In this document: in pieces, positions 61,577 through 64,000 of the stretch
Numbering within the stretch: the first letter of the stretch is position 1
How the letters are laid out: each line of letters begins with the position of its first letter
DNA from: Collybiopsis luxurians FD-317 M1
Taxonomy: Eukaryota > Basidiomycota > Agaricomycetes > Agaricales > Omphalotaceae
NCBI GenBank assembly: GCA_000827265.1
Contig: KN834754.1
Location: 450,831 to 514,830 of the forward strand
Length of the DNA stretch: 64,000 bases
Direction: 5' to 3'
Notes under the pieces: model-generated
Database searches by the model: none
What the model saw: only the letters and a program-made list of their open reading frames with translations
Told to the model about the DNA's origin: nothing
Translations under genes and position numbers: made by a program

Positions 61577-64000
61577 ATGGACAAGTCTAAATCTTCCAAG
61601 CTCTCTGCATTTTTTGAAAATGATGATGAAGAGCCTTCGTTCCCAGTGCGATGGATCGAATTATCTTCGCTTAAGCCTCTGCGCTGACCTGCCTCTTATA
61701 AACTAGCTTAAAGCAGTTGATGATGCTAAACTTTCTCAATACGCAGCCGGTACTCATCGCAAATCTCGCAGAGAGAAAGAACAAGAAGCAGCGGAGGCAA
61801 AGAAACGCGAGGAGGAGATCAATGCAGCAAAGGCTTATGCAGAATTCATAGATGCGTTTGAAGGGGAGGACGTGGGCAGAAAATCTAGCGGAAATTTTGT
61901 GAAGGCAGAATCTGGCTCAAAGTATGTACCCAACCTCAAAGCAAGTGCAGACGGTAGACCATCGGATTCAAAGGTATTTATTGTCTTTGAGCGTATTCAT
62001 TATCGCTCACTTTGATCCACTAGTCCCCCTCGCCACCGTTACACAATGCACCCAAGCCAAAAGGAAAGCGTGCAATGGATGCTTTCCTCGAGGAGATCAA
62101 AAAGTCATGCATACTCTATGTCCCTGAGCCGCACTGAACTGACATTAGTTGTTAAGGGACCAAGCTGAACGTGAAGCGAAATATTCACGAAACGGTTAAA
62201 TAATTTTTTTTTTAGCTAATACACAATAGCTAATTTTTTTTACTGCAGCTCATGGTCGCTCTGTCACTGCATTGGCTGCATACGAAGGACAAAGTGGAAG
62301 TAAAGACCGTGGGGATCCACAGGTACGTACAGTAGTAAATAAAATATCTCAGCCTAACGTTCTTAATCGAAAGACTTCCAATATTTTCGTTGCTAATCTT
62401 CCGCCAAATGTCACTGAGCATGCTTTGGGAACATTCTTTGCACGCGTAGGACCCGTAGGATCTGTAAGTGTATTTCTTCTTGCTTTGCAGTGTTGTTAGC
62501 TTATAATACAAAGGTTAAGATTATGTGGCCGCGCGGAGATGGAACAGCAGGCCCTGGTGCTGATATGACAGTTTCTAGAAGAAGCAAAAATAGCGGACTT
62601 AGTGGTTTCGTATCTTTCATGACAAGGCGGGATGCAGAAGAGGCGTTGAGAGAATTCGATGGGCTGGATTGGGGAGGTTCTGTGTTGCGTGTAGGGTGGA
62701 GCAAGGCAGTCCCTATAGCTGCCAAACCGATGTATGGTAAGGAGCTGAATCTTGTCACAATTGCACGAACTGAGATATGTTCAGTCAACACAGAGTCTCG
62801 CACCAGACATCGCAGTCCCAGCCGAAGTCCGGACCGGGGATATCGCAGAAGCCAACATTCACACGATCGCAGCCGTTCAAACTCACCCGGACGTAGAGGG
62901 TACTCCCCTCGAAGGCATCGCCGTTCTCCCAGTCCTGCACCTGAAGAAGAAGCAATTACCGATGTCTTTATTCGTGCTGTGGCTTCCGAGGTTAAAGGTC
63001 ATGGGAAGAGTTACGAAGAACATCTTCTCAAACGGGAAGAGAGCAATCCGAAATATGCCTTTCTCCGAAGAAGTGTGAGTGTTTTTATTGTCCCCTATTT
63101 CATTCCTGCTGATAAGAGGTAGGGTCGGCGATACAACTTCTATCGAAATCTTATCGAAGACGAGCGATCCATTTCTCCGGAATTTGACGATGAGGTATGA
63201 TATTGTGTGCCGTTCTAATAGCCTTGCTAATCCTAGATAAAATGAAGGGCTACAACTCTGTTTATTCTACTGACTCCGCGGAAGAGTCTGAGCGCGAACG
63301 GATACGTAAATCCTCTTTAGGGAGATTAGCTCGAAGAAGATTCGAGGCCATGCTGCGAGCTCTTTCAGGTAAAAGAGGTGAAATTGCCCGTTGTATGGCT
63401 TTCAGCCTTGAACACGCCGAAGCAGCTCACGAGGTAAGAGAGTGGGTCTTTGAATACGCCTGGATTGATACTAACGCTTGAACCAGGTAGCAGACATAAT
63501 TGTCGCATCGCTCCTTGTTGAAGGCACTCCGGTACCGCGCAAGGTAGCTCGGTTACACTTGATATGTGACATACTGCATAATTCCGCTGCTTCCGTACCG
63601 AGTGCTTGGAAGTTCCGCCAGGAATTCCAGTCTAGGCTCGGCATTGTTTTCGACCACTTGGGGAATATTTATCATTCCTTTCCCGGACGAATAACTGCGG
63701 AGACTTTCAAGAAGCAGATTACAGCAGTCATTGATATATGGGAAGACTGGATTGTCTTTTCGCCTGCTTTCACGTCGGAGCTTCGTGTGCGACTGGAAGG
63801 AATGACTGATGAGGACAAAACTGAACCAACAGTGACAGCAGAAGTGAAGCAAGAGTCCTCGCAAGCTCCGTCGCGGTTTAAAACAAGCACCTTCAAGGCT
63901 GCTCAGGAATCCCAAATTCTTCCAGTCTTCAACCCGCCTTCCCACGAAGCTGCGGGCGAGGACCTCGATGGCGCCCCCTTGGATGATGCAGAAGTAGATG
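61577..64000 (+). CDS. U2SURP: U2 snRNP-associated SURP-motif protein (U2SURP/SR140), 5' part
   Basis: Spliceosomal protein of the U2 snRNP; the 3' end is cut by the window. It begins MDKSKSSKLSAFFENDDEEP. A charged helical region follows (EKEQEAAEAKKREEEINAAK), then an RRM (SNIFVANLPPNVTEHALGTF; GFVSFMTRRDAEEALREFDG; about 62370-62700). An RS-rich block lies at 62790-62945 (SRSPDRGYRRSQHSHDRSRS). The SURP/SWAP module (ITDVFIRAVASEVKGHGKSY, NPKYAFL) is at about 62955-63070, and a CID-like domain (GEIARCMAFSLEHAEAAHEV, VARLHLICDILHNSA, FKKQITAVIDIWEDWIVF) spans about 63340-63760. Introns contain long T-runs (62200-62240). Domain order RRM-SURP-CID is diagnostic. Confidence 0.92.

Overview
The window looks like nuclear DNA of a mushroom-forming basidiomycete (Agaricomycetes). 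Genes are dense and split by many introns of about 47-65 bp with GT-AG, and sometimes GC-AG, borders. Intergenic gaps are short and both strands are used equally. The proteins are ordinary basidiomycete ones, including Ser/Pro-rich orphan proteins, Zn2Cys6, C2H2 and homeodomain regulators, and a New1/Elf1-type ABC ATPase. I saw no tRNA, rRNA, CRISPR array or intact transposon. Gene models were joined by hand from reading frames, splice motifs and family motifs. Phase was summed over all exons for the salicylate-hydroxylase-like, PSMG2, BolA, homeobox, Zn2Cys6, crz1-like and three orphan genes.

Left part (1-19 kb): the 3' end of ETF-alpha (+), an FAD monooxygenase (-), a 2056-residue low-complexity orphan (+), the proteasome chaperone PSMG2/Add66 (+, five exons, almost invisible as an ORF), RRP12 (-), a Sct1/Gpt2-type acyltransferase (+) that shares a 61-bp promoter with RRP12, and a single-pass membrane orphan (-).

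Middle (19-45.5 kb): the New1/Elf1-like ABC ATPase (+), a decayed copy of part of RRP12 (-), a homeobox factor (-), an AGC/NDR-type kinase that also carries a CRIB motif (+), a C2H2 factor (-), BolA (-), a 472-residue orphan (+), DNA ligase I with a PCNA-binding box (-), a Crz1-like C2H2 factor (+), Naa50 (-), a 191-residue orphan (-) and a Mkk1/2-type MAP kinase kinase (+).

Right part (45.5-64 kb): a gene-poor stretch, a small Zn2Cys6 protein (+), a 152-residue orphan (+), a Pcl5/Pho80-type cyclin (-), a secreted lysozyme-like GH23/SLT protein (+), protein phosphatase 5 (+), a succinate/fumarate-type mitochondrial carrier (-), and the start of U2SURP/SR140 (+), cut by the window edge.

The genes are mostly unlinked housekeeping functions: ribosome assembly and translation, proteasome assembly, splicing, replication, mitochondrial metabolism and signalling. 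I see no biosynthetic cluster or defence island. The most unusual items are the CRIB-kinase architecture, the RRP12 relic, several phase-supported GC-AG introns, and microexons that encode catalytic motifs.
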